From Laspinema palackyanum D2a (GTDB lineage Bacteria; Cyanobacteriota; Cyanobacteriia; Cyanobacteriales; Laspinemataceae): a stretch of DNA of 60,912 nt. Shown here piece by piece: positions 60,830-60,912 of the stretch (its first letter is position 1; each line of letters starts with the position of its first letter). The translations under genes were made by a program, and so were the position numbers. Under the pieces are notes generated by a model. It saw nothing but the letters and a program-made list of their open reading frames with translations, searched no databases and was not told the origin of the DNA. Location of the stretch: contig JAMXFF010000023.1 of NCBI GenBank assembly GCA_025370845.1, positions 1-60,912 on the forward strand, in the 5' to 3' direction.

Positions 60830-60912
60830 GACTTCCCAAACTTGACAATTTTTGATATGATTATACAATGGAAATCTTTGTACAACCCTGCATTGCAAGA
60901 TAGTTCTTCCTT

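Larger units (their letters stand above)
60677..60912. repeat. Exact 77-bp direct repeat with a 159-bp period at the window end
   Basis: 60677-60753 and 60836-60912 are identical over all 77 bases, differing just before the first base (G versus C), and the second copy runs to the window edge. The unit contains a promoter-like sequence, an ATG followed by 10 codons and a stop (MEIFVQPCIAR), and the 82-base remainder carries a strong hairpin. It is likely a tandem array that continues beyond the window. Confidence 0.9.

Noticed and set aside
60677-60912. Terminal repeat considered as a CRISPR or insertion-sequence end
   Set aside because: The 77-bp repeat and 82-bp spacer do not fit CRISPR sizes; no transposase or terminal inverted repeats in the window.

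Overview
The window looks like chromosomal DNA from a filamentous cyanobacterium, probably of the Oscillatoriales (Laspinema/Oscillatoria/Phormidium-like). Evidence: the octamer GCGATCGC (HIP1) is scattered through genes and spacers; the gene content is typical (SLH surface proteins, DUF3747, a giant DUF4347/RTX protein, pentapeptide-repeat and TPR proteins, an AarF/UbiB kinase); and several cyanobacterial dispersed repeats occur. The species call is inference. The last 77 bases exactly repeat an upstream segment, so the right edge may be an assembly break inside a tandem array.

Layout. 0.3-9 kb: a WD40/membrane protein; a VanX-type dipeptidase convergent with an SH3-like envelope protein; and a nucleotide-transporter-like membrane protein with HEAT repeats followed by a small cyclic-nucleotide-binding protein. 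9.8-13.2 kb: infC, a 1.6 kb gene-poor stretch, and an SLH/DUF3747 surface protein. 13.4-18.9 kb: a coiled-coil protein, an overlapping AAA-ATPase plus PD-(D/E)XK-like nuclease pair (the best candidate for an undescribed defence module), and a GH116 glucosidase. 19-30.4 kb: one 3810-residue secreted-type protein with an N-terminal DUF4347 domain, RTX repeats, Calx-beta, two tandem amino-acid-binding-protein domains and a C-terminal repeat. 31.3-36 kb: a complete sugar ABC importer operon on the minus strand (binding lipoprotein, two permeases, ATPase), with a palindromic mobile repeat between permease and ATPase.

36.3-41.6 kb: small envelope and unknown genes, then a minus-strand group of a membrane/TerB-like/macro-domain protein and two unknown hydrophobic proteins. 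41.6-42.7 kb has no gene but holds a candidate structured RNA. 42.7-44.1 kb: two tandem paralogous XRE regulators sharing an upstream operator-like sequence, and a small protein. 44.3-51 kb: bioF overlapping a TPR protein, a GT25-like glycosyltransferase, an SLH lipoprotein, a YdcF/ElyC-type protein and an M42 peptidase, all on the plus strand. 51.2-51.4 kb: tRNA-Glu(TTC) with a clear promoter and terminator. 51.4-55.5 kb: a UbiB-type kinase and a GAF sensor histidine kinase on the minus strand. 56-60.6 kb: an amidase-glucosaminidase, a repeat cluster, a pentapeptide-HNH fusion with an altered HNH motif, a lipoprotein and an O-methyltransferase. The end is a 159-bp-period repeat with a promoter-like sequence and a strong hairpin.

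Many genes concern the cell surface: wall turnover (VanX-like, amidase-glucosaminidase, PG-binding protein), surface anchoring (SLH proteins), export (RTX giant) and uptake (sugar ABC). Accessory or defence-like content is concentrated at 14.4-16.3, 37.8-43.6 and 57.8-59.4 kb. All product names rest on motif recognition by eye, without database searches.
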